A stretch of DNA of 24,336 nt, from positions 1 to 24,336 of the forward strand of contig DAOLDL010000042.1 in the NCBI GenBank assembly GCA_035327305.1, given 5' to 3'. This document shows, one piece after another, positions 22,922 through 24,336 of the stretch. The DNA comes from CALMUP01 sp035327305. Lineage in GTDB: Bacteria > Verrucomicrobiota > Kiritimatiellia > CAIVKH01. The first letter of the stretch is position 1. Each line of letters starts with the position of its first letter. Under the pieces are notes generated by a model. That model was not told where the DNA came from, made no database searches, and was given only the letters and a program-made list of their open reading frames with translations. The position numbers and the translations under genes were made by a program.

Positions 22922-22951
22922 CATCAAATAATTAATAGAAGGAGAACCGTC

Positions 22952-24070
22952 ATGAGCGAATTTTCAAAAGGACTGGAAGGAATTGTCGCGGGTCAGACAT
23001 CCGTGGCGATCATTGATGAAGCCGGTGGCGGATTGCAGTATCGCGGCTATCGTTTAAGCGATCTGACGGAAAAAGCGACGTTTGAGGAAGTCGCATACCT
23101 CCTGCTCAAAGGCAAACTTCCAAACGCCTCCGAGTTGAACACCTACCGAAAACACCTGACTTCACAGCGTGACCTCCCGCCGGCATTGTGCAAAGTGCTC
23201 GAGCAGATTCCCGCGCAAGCACATCCCATGGATGTTATGCGGACCGGATGTTCCATGCTCGGCTGTATCGAGCCGGAAGGCAAGTTGCGTAATCAGCAGG
23301 GTGTCGCTGATCGTTTGTTGGCCAGCTTTGGATCCATCCTGATGTACTGGTATTTTTATGCACATGAAGGAAAGCGGATCGATCCGACGGCAGGCGAAGA
23401 CTCCATTGCCGGGCATTTCCTGCATTTACTTCATGGTAAAGCTCCCGATGATCAGCATCGCAAGGCGCTTGATGTTTCCTTGATCCTTTATGCTGAACAT
23501 GAATTTAATGCCTCCACGTTCACCGCGCGGACCATCACATCGACCTTGTCGGACTTTTATTCCGCCGTGACCGGCGCGATCGGCGCATTGCGCGGTCCGT
23601 TGCATGGTGGAGCCAACGAGGCGGCCATGGAGCTGATCCAACGATTCAAGAACGCGGATGACGCGGAAAAGGGAATCATGGATGCGTTGGTTCGAAAGGA
23701 TAAGATCATGGGGTTCGGGCACCGGGTGTACAAACACTGCGATCCGCGATCGGACGTGATCAAGGTATATGCCCAACGCTTGTCCGCCGGCGATGCGGAA
23801 GGCGAACGGCTTTTTGCCGTGGCCGAACGTATCGAACATGTCATGCGCCGCGAGAAGAAATTGTTTCCCAATCTCGATTTCTACAGCGCCATCGTCTATC
23901 ACCGTTGCGGCATTCCGACCCCGCTGTTCACCCCGCTGTTTGTCATGTCGCGCGTGACCGGGTGGGCGGCGCATATCTTCGAACAACGCGCCGACAACCG
24001 AATTATCCGCCCGATGTCGGATTATATCGGGGAGAAAGAAAGAGAAGTGGCGCCGCTGGATCAGCGATAG
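22952..24070 (+). CDS. prpC: 2-methylcitrate synthase
   Basis: The 372-residue citrate-synthase-fold protein has the catalytic triad H218 (GPLHGGANE), H257 (GFGHRVY) and D309 (FPNLDFYSA), plus AEHEFNASTFTAR (181-193). The short length, the N terminus GLEGIVAGQTSVAIIDEAGG and DFYSAVTGAIGALRG match PrpC rather than the longer hexameric citrate synthase. Reaction: propionyl-CoA + oxaloacetate + water to 2-methylcitrate + CoA; many PrpC also accept acetyl-CoA. AAGGAGA lies about 7 nt before the ATG. It is the last gene of the plus-strand series. The dehydratase linking it to PrpB (PrpD or an aconitase) is not in the window. No clear terminator is seen after the stop codon. Confidence 0.95.
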   Translation: MSEFSKGLEGIVAGQTSVAIIDEAGGGLQYRGYRLSDLTEKATFEEVAYLLLKGKLPNASELNTYRKHLTSQRDLPPALCKVLEQIPAQAHPMDVMRTGCSMLGCIEPEGKLRNQQGVADRLLASFGSILMYWYFYAHEGKRIDPTAGEDSIAGHFLHLLHGKAPDDQHRKALDVSLILYAEHEFNASTFTARTITSTLSDFYSAVTGAIGALRGPLHGGANEAAMELIQRFKNADDAEKGIMDALVRKDKIMGFGHRVYKHCDPRSDVIKVYAQRLSAGDAEGERLFAVAERIEHVMRREKKLFPNLDFYSAIVYHRCGIPTPLFTPLFVMSRVTGWAAHIFEQRADNRIIRPMSDYIGEKEREVAPLDQR

Positions 24071-24112
24071 CGGAGCTGATGTATTTGGCGGCGAAGAGGA
24101 GGCGAATCGCCA

Positions 24113-24301
24113 TCAAGTCCCGGACGCTTGTTGACCGAGCAGTTTGCGTTCGTTGGCTTTGCAGGCCGCCGGGGTGTTGCGGCGAACCGGAAGTTGTTGT
24201 TCCGCCCGCGCGATTGATTCCTGAATCATTTTCCAGCGGCGGGATGGACTCATCATGCGATCACGTTTTTTCTGTTCCGCTATGACGATGTTCTCATTCA
24301 T
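24113..24301 (-). CDS. Small hypothetical basic protein (62 aa)
   Basis: A minus-strand frame from ATG 24301 to a stop at 24113 encodes a basic, hydrophilic protein starting MNENIVIAEQKKRDRM and rich in Arg, Lys, Gln and Glu (RRWKMIQESIARAEQQ). The pattern suggests helices. There is no signal peptide, membrane segment or known motif. A TTG at 24313 is an alternative start. It converges with prpC, 42 bp apart. The Shine-Dalgarno sequence is weak (GGCGGG), so the coding call is tentative; it is supported mainly by the protein-like composition and by the lack of any better frame here. Confidence 0.45.
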   Translation of the reverse strand: MNENIVIAEQKKRDRMMSPSRRWKMIQESIARAEQQLPVRRNTPAACKANERKLLGQQASGT

Positions 24302-24336
24302 GATGCCCGCCAATGGACTTAAGGTACTTAATCCGG

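Overview
The window looks like a chromosomal segment from a bacterium of the PVC group, most likely Verrucomicrobiota or Kiritimatiellota. This rests on the style of the large secreted GH13 protein (Asn/Thr-rich Ig-like domains and a DEDEDG-type calcium repeat near the C terminus), on moderately GC-rich coding DNA, and on hairpin-type repeats in the intergenic gaps. The taxonomic call is an inference; the window holds no rRNA or other marker gene.

Left part (1-5053, all minus strand): a type I restriction-modification locus read hsdR -> fic -> hsdS. hsdS runs off the left edge after its first target-recognition domain, and no hsdM is visible. A class II Fic AMP-transferase with an intact active site and its inhibitory helix sits between hsdR and hsdS. 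The gaps hold strong palindromes: two terminator-like palindromes 32 bp apart after fic, a 24-bp perfect hairpin after hsdR, and a 17-bp near-perfect inverted repeat upstream of hsdR.

Middle part: a secreted 1173-residue alpha-amylase-family enzyme (plus strand, 5344-8865) faces a minus-strand two-component system: a NarX-like PAS histidine kinase followed by a NarL/LuxR-type regulator. Further upstream on the same strand is a 69-residue one-TPR protein whose end is marked by a large structured terminator. A 426-bp divergent gap follows.

Right part (11965-24070, all plus strand): nine consecutive genes forming one metabolic unit. These are an NCS1 nucleobase transporter, an AGXT2-like class III aminotransferase, alanine dehydrogenase, PreT, PreA, methylmalonate-semialdehyde dehydrogenase (MmsA), dihydropyrimidinase, methylisocitrate lyase (PrpB) and 2-methylcitrate synthase (PrpC). 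Together they describe reductive pyrimidine catabolism joined to the methylcitrate cycle: thymine is imported, reduced to dihydrothymine and ring-opened. After decarbamoylation by an enzyme not encoded here, 3-aminoisobutyrate is transaminated with pyruvate to methylmalonate semialdehyde and oxidised to propionyl-CoA. PrpC and PrpB then take propionyl-CoA to succinate and pyruvate. Alanine dehydrogenase would regenerate the pyruvate used as amino acceptor and release ammonia. Uracil would run through the same enzymes to acetyl-CoA. Beta-ureidopropionase and 2-methylcitrate dehydratase are the two missing steps. Three operon gaps contain unrelated hairpin elements. The window closes with a small minus-strand hypothetical gene converging on prpC.

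No tRNA, rRNA, CRISPR array, insertion sequence or origin was recognised.
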